From Gerris lacustris (Eukaryota > Arthropoda > Insecta > Hemiptera > Gerridae): 64,000 nt of DNA. Position 1 is the stretch's first letter. Each line of letters begins with the position of its first letter. The notes beneath the pieces are model-generated. The model saw nothing but the letters and a program-made list of their open reading frames with translations, was not told where the DNA came from and did not search any database. This document shows, piece after piece, positions 29,831-41,710 of the stretch. A program made the position numbers and the translations under genes. The stretch spans positions 33,741,105 through 33,805,104 of the forward strand of contig OX578278.1 of the NCBI GenBank assembly GCA_951217055.1, given 5' to 3'.

Positions 29831-32093
29831 GTTGGTTAGTTTGTCAATAGTAGAGTAAAAAATTGTAATAACATCAGACATCAGAGATTTTAAATCAATC
29901 GTTTACTTTGACGGGGTTCAGTACCAATCAATTATTAGAAAAATAGGACAATTATATCTTGTGCGGCTCATGGTTCATGCTTCACCTTTATCAGGAATTG
30001 AACAAAATACATCCAAAAATAGACTTATTACAAATCAATCATACAATTTCTCAAAAGCTTCTATGACTATTATTCTTATAGAAAGCCCTATTGAATTATT
30101 CATTTTTATTAACAATTTAAATGAAATGTTCTATTTACTTGTTAAATAAAAACAAATATTTTTCTAAGTGTCCACCCCTTTATAAACATCGCCCCTTTTA
30201 TTAACTATATAATATCTGTGTACAGTTCTCTAGTCTGACTGATCCTGTTTTTTCCTGTTCGATGTTTGTTTAATCTAACACTATGGGAAAAGGGATTTTA
30301 TTTGCAAATATTTACCATTTTATTTTCAGACAAGTCACACCTTTCAAATGTATTTTTTATCACCAAATATTCTCATTTTAATTTTCCTGTATTAATTAAA
30401 AAGTTCCATGTTATATTTAAATAAACAAATTTCAATATCCTTTTAGTAATGTTTTTTAAATGTTTTTAATAACACTTATGCAAGATTTTGTATTACGAAG
30501 GTTGAAGGTGAGTAAAACATAATCTGCACTTTTGTTGCATCAAAACTTCTGTTAGCTGTTCTGACTTTTTAGCGCTTTCCGCAAAAATGTGGTTTTGAGG
30601 TTATGCATCCTCTCTAAAGCCTTGATGTTTCTTCATCGAACTTTCACCTACCTATTTGATCCCTTGAAAGCAGCCCTTCGAGAACGGAAATGTATCCTTC
30701 ATTCAATAAAAACTTTGGATCAATGGAGCATTTTATTAATTACAGATGGAGATGCTCGTAGAATTTTTTCCTACCTTCTATAACCAGTTTCAGTTTGTTG
30801 AAATATCTTATTATATCCGTAATAATTGTTTAAAAATTGTTGTATTAGGAAGGAAGGAAATAGGTCAAACTCTGGGTGCATTCAATAAAAATCTTTTTCT
30901 TCGAAAAACTGTATAAAAAGGTTAGACACATTTTTTGTTGTTTGCTACCCTTATACTATAACCTTGCGTAGGTACCTTTTTTTCGTTCAAAAGGTATCCT
31001 CCATTGATTGGTAGGCCAGGTATCCCTGTTGTATTAATGATCTTGTGTCTCTGTACCAGGGTACGTGCCCTTAGGAGGGACGTAGGGTACTAAGATAAAA
31101 CTCTCTCCGGCTCCGGTTGCTTCAGTCGAGCTCCGTCTCTTCTAGAGTGCGGATCGGGTTCCCTTCTTAGGGTACTTTTTTATCTAGTCGTCTTTATGTT
31201 AACGAAATATCTCGCGTCATTTACGTAAACCTTGTATGACTTTTACTCCTAATAGTTTTACAACAATTTTTATTTATGCATTCTTTTATAGTGAACTATG
31301 TACAAATCATTCTATAAGTTATAAGTTCTTTATAAAACTTACCTATTTATTAATTATTTGGATGAATAAATTATATTATTATTAATTTATTAGTCCTTAT
31401 TTGAACATTGTTCAATCTATTACCAGTTGTATTTACTTACTTAGTATGTTGTGAGGATTACTTAGCTTCGGCATAACTATTAATAAACATTTTAAAATTG
31501 AAATTAATTTATTTTTAAAGAATTATTTTTTCTTTTTTTTTTTTTCTTTTTATTAATTAATATTTTATTATTTGCTAGTTTTATTTATTTAATATATTTA
31601 AACACGCTTTAGTTGCTAAGTTAATAGTGTCTACTACATTTCCGATTAGACCTAAAGAATAAAGTTTAAATCAATACGGTTTTACTAATTTATTTATTCA
31701 TTCAGTGAAAAGTTCTGTCTTATTTATTTGGCCAATTATAACTTTAGTTCAATAAATTGTCTTTACTGTAACAGTGTTCAGTGTTCAGTCAATTGTGGTA
31801 AATGCTAATAAATTGTGTGATATTGCTACCTATAACTTTTGTGTGCTCGAATTCGCTGAAATTTCTAGTTGACAACAAAAGAACAAGAAAAATAACTACT
31901 TTGTATTATTTACTCATCCACTGTTGAAGTTGGTTTGTAAGATGCCTCATTTGCTGTTGAGTTGCTGCGCGCAGGCAATACAAGTTCGTATTATTATTAT
32001 TGTTTTCTTTTTTTATTACTTCGATCTTTCATTGATATAGTGGAAAAAACTATATTTAATTTTGTACCTTATACTTATAAGTTATACCCTATT
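29831..32093. other. A+T-rich stretch, no supported gene
   Basis: 30589-30783 (64 codons) has no domain. 31040-31170 is a G+C-richer patch with a small direct repeat of the 'agggtac...' word, unassigned. Confidence 0.45.
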
Positions 32094-32231
32094 TTATTGA
32101 TGCCTTATGAATAAACTTGTTTTATTAGTGCCTTATAAATTAATATGGCTACATTGATGACTTATTGATCAAATCAAGTTCCATTCATGCCTTATTAATA
32201 TCATAGTTTCATTGAGGACTTATTAACAAGA
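32094..32231 (+). repeat. ~29-bp diverged minisatellite, 5 copies
   Basis: Five diverged tandem units of the type 'ttcattgatgccttattaataaaatag', from 32094 to 32231. The unit length varies by a few bases. Confidence 0.7.
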
Positions 32232-32245
32232 TATTATTTAAAATA

Positions 32246-32352
32246 TTCCGGAGGAGATCACGATAGAGATTTTGTGAATCCGAAAATCCCAAGGATTAAC
32301 AACCTAACAAATTATAATCTCAGGGATTCATTTGATGATGTCTCCTCCGGAA
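32246..32352. repeat. Inverted repeat TTCCGGAGGAGA, 12-bp perfect arms
   Basis: TTCCGGAGGAGA at 32246-32257 and TCTCCTCCGGAA at 32341-32352, 83 bases apart, directly after the minisatellite. It could be a small MITE or a hairpin. No target duplication is evident. Confidence 0.75.
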
Positions 32353-32561
32353 GATATTATAGACATTATTAGAAACTCGTTAATCTCTTTTCAATGAGCA
32401 AATTTCATTGTTTTATAAATGAGGATTGAGGATGTTTCAATTATGACACATGAGATAGAAGCTTATAAGATATATGAACTATACAGTATAGCTTCTAAAA
32501 TTGCATGTAGTTAATAACTAAGTGTATAAAATGGTAGATGTATATAAAGAACAAAGAAGCA

Positions 32562-32789
<228 letters not shown>

Positions 32790-33469
32790 CTATGAGATAA
32801 CATTGCAATAAAATAAACAATTGCTCGCCGAAGTCTCAAGAATTACCTACAAAAAAACAAAGGAAGAATGTTAATTCTTCAAATAAAAAAAAACTATCTT
32901 TTCCCTCGATAGAAAAAGAATAGTCGTTATTTCTTTGTTGGTTTTCATTTCTTGATTCACCTTATAAAATACATTCTTAGGGTATTATTTGATTTTTCCA
33001 ACACTCTTTTATTCTCTTTTTTATAAAAATTGGATTTTTGACATCTATTATATTAGAATTCCAGAATTGAATTCTTTCGATTAATTCCTTTAGACTTTCT
33101 TTTTTTTCATTTTTATTCCTTCAATGGAATTTAATTTCCTCTTTTTATTTCTTTGAATTACTGTTCTGACTATGGTCTCTTTTTCTTTATAAGGTAACTT
33201 TCACAGTCTAAATAGGTGAATGTTATTTTTATCAAGAGCTCTTATTATAAAAATATATCTTATAAAATTAATATTATATTATAGTATTTAAGTATATTAA
33301 TAATTTTCCTAGTTAATTAAGTTGTACTAAAAACGCAATGCATGAAAGTAAAGCCTATAGTATACCTAACCGAATTAACTAAAATAATTTGAAATTAGAG
33401 GTGGGATCAATACATAGCAGAATAAATTAATCAAAATATAAAACATGACTATATACTATATATGTATAT

Positions 33470-33640
33470 ACAATATACAGGGTGACCCGAGATAAAATTT
33501 CATAACGAAACTAACGGATTCTATGGGTAAATGCAACAAAAAATGTCGAGTAAGCATATGCACATTTTTCAATAGTTCTCAAGATATCATTTTATTTCTT
33601 TTTTCAAAGTGTTTCAAGGAAATTTAAAAAAAAATGCCTA
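33470..33640 (+). repeat. Possible transposon terminus (ACAGGGTGACC)
   Basis: 'tatacagggtgacccgagat' begins a stretch of mixed composition. ACAGGGTG-type words are frequent at ends of arthropod DNA elements. No opposite terminus was found in the window. Confidence 0.35.
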
Positions 33641-34301
33641 ATATCTCTAAAACTAAAAGAGATTAAGAAATTCGGCTAAGGAACAATACCATATAGTATA
33701 CATTATTTGGCGACGAAGATTATAGGCCCCTCAAGAAGAAGTAGGAAAGAGGAAGGAGAAGATAATGGTTAAAACCAGGACAGGTTAGAAAAAAGAAAAT
33801 ACTATTTTATAGGTTTGATCAATCGATTAAATTATTATACAAGAAAAGTTGTGCTTGAGTGTGACTACAGGGGCTAAATGGTCAAGAAGGAGACGATATA
33901 TAAAACAGAAGCTATTAATGTGCAATTTATTTGATTAATACAAAGTATACATTAATGTTAATTTTAGCTTATATTATTTTTAAAATCACGCTTCGATTTG
34001 AAACTAACATCGGAAATTGAATACTTAATTACTAATTGTAATTTTATGATGATGTACTTTAGTCGTAAAATTACACTTTTTAAACGATAACATCTATAAA
34101 TACCATCGTAAATCTTTTTTTATTTAAACCTTTGATATGGAGTTAAGGTAAACGAATACCTTTTTTAAGTGAGATTTTTTTTTTACAATGAATTAATTTT
34201 TATTGCTAAGAAAAGATAAAAACATCCATGAGTTTGTTTTAAAAGCCATATGCTTTATATAGTTCTATTTTTAAATAAAGTAATAAACATTGGATATCAT
34301 T

Positions 34302-34304
<3 letters not shown>

Positions 34305-34381
<77 letters not shown>

Positions 34382-34389
34382 GTGTGTGT
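34305..34389. repeat. Compound (AT)n(GT)n microsatellite
   Basis: AT repeats to about 34361, then GT repeats to 34389. Confidence 0.95.
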
Positions 34390-34499
34390 TAAGAACACTT
34401 TAAAATATACATTTTTAACTTTGGTTTGGTTTTGGTTATAGATTCTAAAGTTTCAATAGATCACGAGGGTTAACTTATTTACGAGATGGTAGTTTTTTG

Positions 34500-34615
34500 G
34501 CCTCCTATATTTACTTTCTCACATAAAGAGAAAGTTGTGAAGACGCAAAAACTCGAATTTGAGATTTTGATGGCTTTACACGTTTTGTGGTCCTCTGAGT
34601 CAAAAAATGAAAGGT
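34500..34615 (-). repeat. Dispersed repeat family B, copy 2 (reverse, partial)
   Basis: 'ctttctcacataaagagaaagt', then 'tttgatggctttacacgttttg' matches the start of the reverse copy at 36020. Confidence 0.5.
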
Positions 34616-35149
34616 ATAAAAATAATGTTAGAGTAAATATAAACTTGAAAAAAAACTCAGTTTAGTGAAAATTGAAATTGTAATTGTATATTTTGTTACT
34701 TAAAGTACCTATCTAAAAATAATTTTTTCCTCCCTTCTTGAAGAACAGTGTTTTGACTTTTGTGTTGATTTTTTTACTATTTCTATAGTTCCCTTACGGG
34801 GGAGTATTTTTTTACCCTTTACATGAAAGTTTACAAATAAGCCATCCCGAAGAAAGTCTAAAATTACAAGATCAATGATAGATTTGTGTTTATCAGAAAC
34901 CCTTCTTTGTTTCTTAAATGTAAACTAAGAAAGGGTATCAAAATGGGTTTGTTTTAAGTCTAAGCTGTTTGTATCAATGTCCGCTTTTGTCCATGTTTAA
35001 TCCAAATCTGGACTGTTTGGTATCTGAAAGCAAAAAAAGTTTGAATAATTAATCATGGATTTTTATAATTAAATCTATGTCAGCCATTAAAAGAAAAAAT
35101 TTTAAATAAAGAAAGGCCTCTCTTCACTAAAAGTATTACTGTCCAATGA

Positions 35150-35345
35150 AGGGGTTTCCTCTCTAGTGGTTAACTCCAATGCCTACATTAAAGAAATCGA
35201 TCATTAATTGAAAATTACCTCTAGTGGTTGAAACCGGCTTTATACAATAAAGTTAGTTTTTTAATAAATATTTCTACCTTCCTAAATAAATGGATCGATT
35301 GATTGAAGATAACCTCTAAAGGTCGACTAAGAAGTGATGGACTCA
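35150..35345 (+). repeat. ~105-bp tandem repeat, left cluster (2 units)
   Basis: Units contain 'ctctagtggttgaaaccggc', 'tttatacaataaagtta' and 'atcgattgattgaagata'. The same unit occurs twice more at 37110-37300, so the two clusters flank the inverted-repeat element at 35678-36971. Confidence 0.7.
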
Positions 35346-35677
35346 AGAAAAACTGTAAACTTAGCTTCGTTTAAATCGGAAGTCCCCCTGTATTGTCGAC
35401 TTCATTACAGTCTGGTGCTAATATTTATATTTTATAAGTGACAGCTTTCCATGATTATAAAACCAATATAATATAATATTGGAGTTGCAAAAATAAATTT
35501 ACTAATAACAGAAGAAGAAAGCAATGAGATTTTCCAATCAAAATGATAACTGCAATCCATCAAAAAATCACGGTGACAGTGTGTTTCATAAACTCTTATC
35601 TTTAAATGACAAAATTTATTTAAATGATTAAAATCGACATTCTCGGAACTAGGAAGGTTTGTTTACATTCTGAGAGC

Positions 35678-36971
35678 TTAATGCCACCCATTCACGATCC
35701 GATTTGGTCGTACAACAAGACTCCGACGAGCTAATGTGGTACAACAGTTGGACTGTGAGTGGGGTGGTTGGCAACAAGTCGTACAACAAGGTCGAGTGGG
35801 ATTCCCCGTGCATCCAACACGGATCCCACAAGCCACGCCCCCAACTCGCGTCCGACAAGTAGCACCGTGAATGGGTCTGTAGTACGTCCCGCGCATCCAA
35901 CAACACTACAACCCTTCCCCTGAAGCATTTTTTAATGGTTAAATGTTTTTTTTTTTCGCTAATAATTCTTTTTTCTATAATGGAACTATTAAAAGGCAAT
36001 AACCACTTTCTGTTTTTTTACTTTCTCATATGAAGAGAAAGTATTGTGATGGCGCGAAAATTTGATTTTGAGGTTTTTGATGGATTTACACATTTTGAGA
36101 TCCCTTATTAAACAATGACTGTCTGTCGTCTGTTTTGTAGACGCCTGGAGCCTAACTACTGGGCCAATTTTGACAAAATTTGCCATATACGTGTTCAGAA
36201 AAATCATACCCCGAGGTGAAATCGAAAAATCAATTTTACCTCCAAATTTGGAGGAGCTAGCCCCCAAAAACTCTGAAAAAACGTGGTTTTTTTAAAATAC
36301 AATTTCGACGATTTATATTATAAAATTCTAAAATTTAGTCCATTTAAATATGAATCTAACGATATAAGCCTTTACCCGGGAAAAATCTAGTTCCTGAGAA
36401 AATGGCTTTAAACGCGGAGGGAGAGAGGCTAGGTTCGATTCCCGTCTTAAGTTATTTTTTTGATAAAATTTTCAATAATAATTAAATGTACCTACGAAAA
36501 CGAAAACTAATAAATGGACACACTGGGCCATGAAATTATGAACTCGTATATGAGAACGCTTGTCTGAGTTGTCTTTGACCGAATTTATTTTTAAACATAA
36601 ATACACAAAAATATTTATATTGAATTATAGTTGTTAGATAGTACTTATTAAGGAAAAATATACTTTAAACGACGAACACAGTGTAATGATTCGTTGAAGT
36701 AGAAATGTAATGAACAAACGTGAACTTATGAAGTTAAAGAAATTGCTAAAATATAGTGGTTAAGTAAGTTTAAATTAAATAAATAATAGTTGTTAAATCG
36801 GTAGGTACATATTAATTGAAGAATTAAATCATGAAGTTATAAGAACGTTCTAGTTTAATTCCAGAAGTGAGACTGAGGTTGGAAGTCTCGTAGGACCGTG
36901 TGTGGGGTAGATCCGATCGCTGCATCCGACGGTGGCGTACGACCAAATCGGATCGTGAATGGGTGGTTTAA
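35678..36971. mobile_element. Inverted-repeat DNA element with TTAA near both ends
   Basis: The 30 bases from 35684 (CCACCCATTCACGATCCGAT...) are perfectly complementary to 36937-36966. TTAA lies two bases outside the left arm (35678-35681) and one base outside the right arm (36968-36971), suggesting but not proving TTAA target duplication. A third partial copy of the arm in reverse (CGTGAATGGGTCTG, about 35869) indicates nested or duplicated ends. The G+C-rich left arm stays open on the minus strand in three overlapping frames (35649-35999, 35678-35896, 35731-35928) with no domain. A reverse family-B copy sits inside. No transposase is seen. Confidence 0.75.
36020..36425 (-). repeat. Dispersed repeat family B, copy 3 (reverse, long)
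   Basis: The longest B copy, with the blocks 'atggatttacacattttgag', 'ctactgggccaattttgaca', 'cataccccgaggtgaaatcg', 'gcccccaaaa' and 'cccgggaaaaatctagttcc'. Together they define the family order in full. It is nested within the element at 35678-36971. Confidence 0.65.
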
Positions 36972-37109
36972 GTTAGGTTGTATAACCTGGACCGGCAAAC
37001 CTTCGTATTCATATTATTTACAACCCAGTGGTCTAATTTTATTAAAAACTGACTATACATGACACAAAAACAACAACACTAGCGCACTCCTCAGATTTCC
37101 ATCACTTCT

Positions 37110-37300
37110 TGGTTCACCTATAGTATTAGTGGTTATAAGCCGGCTTTATAAAATTAAGTTAATTTTAGTGGTGAGACATATTTCTATATTCCTAAAGAAA
37201 TCGATTGATTGCTTGAAGATATCCACTTGTTGGTTTAAAGCCGGCTTTATACAATAAAGTTAATTTTAGTGGTGAGACTTATTTCTACACTCCAAGTAAA
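37110..37300 (+). repeat. ~105-bp tandem repeat, right cluster (2 units)
   Basis: Two units with 'aagccggctttataca', 'aagttaattttagtggtgag' and 'aaatcgattgattgcttgaa', corresponding to the left cluster at 35150-35345. Confidence 0.7.
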
Positions 37301-37627
37301 GTGACCACACCTCACACCTCATCTAGAAAACAAAATAAAGCAATACTTTTCCCATATATCTTCGGAGAAGGTGAGGAAAAATATAAATATAAATATTTTT
37401 GACCTTTGTCGACTTTTTGTGAAATTTCCCTTGGGACTTTATACTCTCCGAATCGAATTTTCGCACCTTCCCTAATGAAATACTCATACACATACACACA
37501 CACTGGCACATGAAACGTATAATGTACAACGTTTATGTGGTGAAAATGATAAATGATTTATCCAGTTACATATTTAATTATATAGTACAAAAAAATAGAA
37601 CTTTGTACTTAGTATAACAACAGCACA

Positions 37628-37630
<3 letters not shown>

Positions 37631-37706
<76 letters not shown>
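37631..37706. repeat. (AT)n microsatellite
   Basis: A nearly pure AT tract. 37301-37630 before it has no recognised content apart from overlapping chance frames on the minus strand. Confidence 0.95.
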
Positions 37707-38539
37707 TGTGCATGTGTAGTCATAATATATATTACTATTGCAGACAATATGTTTATAACTATTATTTTAATGGTATAATATAATGGTTTAAAAGACTGTC
37801 ATTTAGTAAAAATATATTTAATCTTTAGGATTTATTGTTTAGAGTTTTAAAAAAGTTGCTTTCTTTCCCTTCTAGAGTAATTAGTTATACCTGTATGACC
37901 TTTTTATTAATGGTAATTTGTTTATGTATATATACATTTTATGAACATATTAAGCGAAATATTGTTCTTGACTCACATTAAACATGTTAGCTTTTTTTTA
38001 TACAAACCATTTAATAAGTTACTGTTACATAATATGAAAATAAAACACCATAAAGTTATAAAACATACAACCTCTAAAATTTAAGTAGCATTAAAGCATG
38101 CTTACAGTGTGTATTTTACGAGCATTTTATTTATGAAAGGGGTTTAAAAAGTTTGGTGGAAACGCGACACGTATTGTAGACTTTCACGTTAAATATTGTT
38201 TGCTTTTTAGGCATTTAAATAGCTTACTCCGTCTAATTTTTTTTTTTCTTTCTCTTTACGGATAAAATGTTTAAAGTTCTTCCTTGAAAAAAGGTTAAAT
38301 GTAATTAAGCAACAAAATAATCTATCATTCTAAACTTGGTCCAGATTTTTCCATTTATTAATGTTTTGAGTTTTCGTGATTATAAATTAAATTATTATTA
38401 AACATTTTATCAAAATTTTGCACAAAAATAACTCCTCTTCTCCCCGTCGAGAAACGAACCATAAAAACGATTTGCACAAAACAAAACAAATCTAATGCAT
38501 ATAAATGAAAAACGATTCGTATAATTCGAATCTAATTCA
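37707..38539. other. A+T-rich stretch, nothing recognised
   Basis: No frame of useful length, repeat or motif was seen. Confidence 0.5.
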
Positions 38540-38770
38540 TTTAAATATTTAAATGGTCAACATTTTAGACTTTTTGTCGGAACCATTTTTGATATATAAT
38601 GTTTTTTTAGATATATTTTAGGGGTTACGCCCCTAAATTTAGAGCTAAAATTAATCTCTCGATTTTGCCTTGGAGTATGATTCTTCTGAACCTGTGTATG
38701 CCATATTTGTTGAAATCGGCTTAGTAGTTAAGCTCCACGGAACTGCACATACAACAAACTATCATCTACA
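38540..38770 (+). repeat. Dispersed repeat family B, copy 4
   Basis: 'ggggttacgcccctaaattt', 'agagctaaaattaatctctc', 'gagtatgattcttctgaacc' and 'gaaatcggcttagtagttaa' occur in family order. The 71-codon frame at 38670-38885 overlaps it and is not supported. Confidence 0.65.
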
Positions 38771-39009
38771 TCAAGTGTGTCAACTCCAAAGCTGGCATGT
38801 GCGCATAATACATATCTGCTTCCTGATGTATAATCAAATGCAAATATGTACTATGAATCTTGAATCCATCATAAATTGCATTTAGTTTTTTCTGCAGTAA
38901 TGCAAAGAAACCTTTTTTCCGATATTTATATAAAATAGCAAATTTAATATATTACTTAAAAAGAAGGTGTGACCTCCTCTGGGGTTAGAAACCGATCCAT
39001 ATCTCTAGT

Positions 39010-39085
39010 GACTACTGGTCCAATAATAATGACGCGAGGAAGCTATGTGGTCACATAAATTGGCAGGCTATTTTATCAAGAACAC
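39010..39085 (+). repeat. Family A terminal fragment
   Basis: 'gacgcgaggaagctatgtgg' followed by 'aaattggcagg' is the reverse complement of the ends seen at 45403-45450 and 47604-47655. It marks the distal terminus of family A. Confidence 0.5.
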
Positions 39086-39591
39086 TGCAAATGCATACAT
39101 AGACTTAAAATATTATACGATTTCGTCTGATATCTTTCTTTGCAAGATCTAAAACTCTATATCACTTAATTTTTCTTGCTCCTTGAAGGAGATTCTATTG
39201 GTTGGCTGCGTGTCATTCTGTCTTTTTCTTGTATTCTTAATCATATCTCCTTATCAAATATTTATACAGTGTTCTCCCCTTGGATTTAAGGAGTGCCATA
39301 CCCTATTTTTAAATTCTAGTTTCCAAGGTAAAGGCCCAACATTGCCTGGATAGAAGCAACACTCTTCTGCTTTAGAGACCTTGGAGTGCCTTGTCAAAGA
39401 ATCAAGATGGATTACATTTTTAAAATATCTATTTGCCCTCATGAATTTATTTATTCACTTCGCTTCTACTATTGTATTCAAAGCTTTTAGGCCTTTAATA
39501 AATTATTTCTTTTGTTTCCATGGTTTTTTTGCCTATTTTGAATTAGTATTGTTCTTTACACCTTGACTAAAAACCAGTATTGAAATTTCAT

Positions 39592-39613
39592 GTTACCATT
39601 GACGTCAATGGTA
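39592..39613. promoter_or_regulatory. Perfect 22-bp palindrome centred on TGACGTCA
   Basis: TTACCATTGAC followed by its exact complement. The centre is the consensus CREB/ATF site. It lies in A+T-rich DNA with no nearby gene visible, so function is unproven. Confidence 0.6.
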
Positions 39614-39689
39614 AGTCCTAAAATAATTTTTGGGGAAATAAATTTAAAGTCAGAAAATGTATATTAAAAATATTCATGACATTTGAAGC

Positions 39690-39875
39690 GTATTGATTAT
39701 GGTCAATGTTAGTAGCTTTAAGCTACTCATGTCTTACTGTTTAATAGTTATTAATAATATTGACTAATTACGCTGAGCATTCATTGGCTTTTGCGACAGA
39801 GTAAATTGTAGTCAATGCTAGCAGCCTTATCTATTCATGCCTTTAGGTTAATAATAATTGTTAATATTTTGCTTT
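39690..39875 (+). repeat. Diverged ~113-bp tandem duplication
   Basis: About 39695-39765 ('tggtcaatgttagtagctt', 'ctactcatg', 'gttattaataatatt') is repeated with many changes at about 39808-39875. Confidence 0.6.
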
Positions 39876-40109
39876 CGCGGTTTTTTTAAAGATTTCTATC
39901 GATTCAACTCTTCTTAATTATAATTCTCAATACCGTAATTATAATTGTCTTCTGCGTTCTATAGCTCTAGCTATTCACGACTCACGACCAAGAACATTGC
40001 CATCTCTTGAAATCCATGTCTAATAGCTCAATAATTAAGTAATTATGGTATAATATTATATTCATAAATATTTTATTGTGACTTTCTATTGTGATTACAA
40101 AGCTATTGT

Positions 40110-40600
40110 ATCTACTTCCGAGCTTAGAGAAGGTAACGGAAGAACTGTGATCGTTCTTCAGAAATCATTTTATTCCAAGATAGAAATCCCTTTCTGAAAT
40201 CAGGAACATTTTTGCTATTGTGTTTGTCTGTATGTCTGTGAACCACTATAACCTAAAAACTACTGTCCTATTTTAATGAAATTCAGATGTTAAGACACAA
40301 GTAGCTTATTGTTGGTCCCACAGCAATATATTGTTGTGATTTAAATTTTTCCATAAGCATTTGCAAGCTATTTCTTATTAACACACCTATATCTTTCGAA
40401 GTACTCATCCGATCATCAAATTTGGGTGGTTTGTCGAAAATAGACCATAGATCGTTTCATAATTAATTTATCAATCTAATATTTTTAAATATTGCTACAA
40501 TTTTAGCAAAACAATTTTGAAATGTTTAAAGGAGGGGGGGGGGGGGAATTGAAAGCAAAAAATCATTTAAGTTCGCGATCGGACGCGAGGAATCTAGGTA
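40110..40600 (+). repeat. Dispersed repeat family A, copy 4
   Basis: 'acttccgagcttagag', 'aggtaacggaag', 'tttctgaaatcaggaacatt', 'taacctaaaaactactg' and 'caaaacaattttgaaatg' in order, ending past a G tract (40534-40546) in 'ggacgcgaggaa'. Confidence 0.65.
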
Positions 40601-40919
40601 GATGCCATACTATAATTTTTATCTATCCTATAGGTTTGTTTTTATGAAATTAAAGTATAATAGGTATATATTTAGGTTGTGGAAAATTTGCAACACGATT
40701 ATTGTTTTTAGTAGGGCATTTAATTATGCCAAAAAGTAAAATTTAGAATTTATTGTATAGAAATATTTAAAAATACAATTTGGATTACCGTTATGGAGAG
40801 AAATAGGGAATCGAGTGTCTCATAACGGCATTATTGTAATTGACCATTAATTGTTTATTTATTGTGCGCGTGGATTGTATGTTTGTAGAGTATGAATTAA
40901 GAGAGAGAAGATTGGTAGT

Positions 40920-41245
40920 GTGAAGTCCAGTAGGGTCTAGCTCCTGTGGATTGCTGTATTCCTGTTACCAGGTTCCCTGATCTTGTTACCAGCCAGTGTC
41001 CAGCTGAGCTCCATATTGAATATACCCTGTTCAAGGCCCCCTACTGTATGCCGTATCCCCAGCACAATGAACTGGACAGTTCCCCTGACCACAACCTATC
41101 CCTTCTCTTGTTCCTTATTCTACCCTTGCCACCCCCGTACTTCCTCTACCTCGCCCTTTATACAGACAACCTAGTTTTCATTCCTTTCTGCTTTCCCTTT
41201 CTTCTCTTATTCAATGCTTTCTTAACGAATCTCTTCTATTTATAG
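40920..41245 (+). other. G+C-richer island with two open frames, unidentified
   Basis: Plus-strand frames of 99 codons (40946-41245) and 63 codons (40983-41174) overlap here. Composition shifts sharply to C/T-rich with normal codon-like complexity, unlike the surroundings. The longer frame would end in a hydrophobic, membrane-like stretch, but no homology is recognised and the second frame is equally open. It could be a gene-derived or TE-derived fragment. Confidence 0.25.
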
Positions 41246-41354
41246 AAGAAGAAAATAGAGTAGAAAATAGCTATTACTCTAATATTTCTAATTATTAGGA
41301 ATTATCTTAATAAAAATAAAACATAGTCTACATCAGTATTATAAATAATTACAA

Positions 41355-41710
41355 CATAAAAAGAACTTTTTATATACTACGTTTTTATATTTTCTGTCAT
41401 AATTATAAATTGGAAACCCTTCAAAATGAAGATTGTAAATATGGGATATGTCAAAAACAAATAAAATAACTTGCGGATTTTTTCCGAACTAACTTTCCAT
41501 ACAGCAAAATTTGCTGAAAACGAATTAAATTCTGCTGAAAGATGGCTAAAAGTATTAAAATAATGTATTGTCATCGTATTCTGAGCTATTCTAAAAGTTT
41601 CAAATGTCTAGCTACTCAGGAAGTTAGTTAAAAATCGATTGCAAGATTTGTACTGGAAAAACAAACAAACTAGAAAACAAGCTTAATAAAAAAGTAGTAA
41701 AAAGTATGTT
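41355..41710 (-). repeat. Dispersed repeat family D, copy 2 (reverse)
   Basis: Reverse complement of 11855-12130 plus the terminal word near 12463-12482, at high similarity over nearly its whole length. It lacks the ~330-base internal segment of copy 1. Confidence 0.75.

Noticed and set aside
35649..35999. 116-codon minus-strand frame as a gene
   Set aside because: It lies in the G+C-rich arm of an inverted-repeat element, and two other frames on the same strand are also open.
36405..36450. tRNA/SINE B box (GGTTCGATTCCCG)
   Set aside because: No A box is found at the right distance upstream; probably chance or a short relic at the border of family B.
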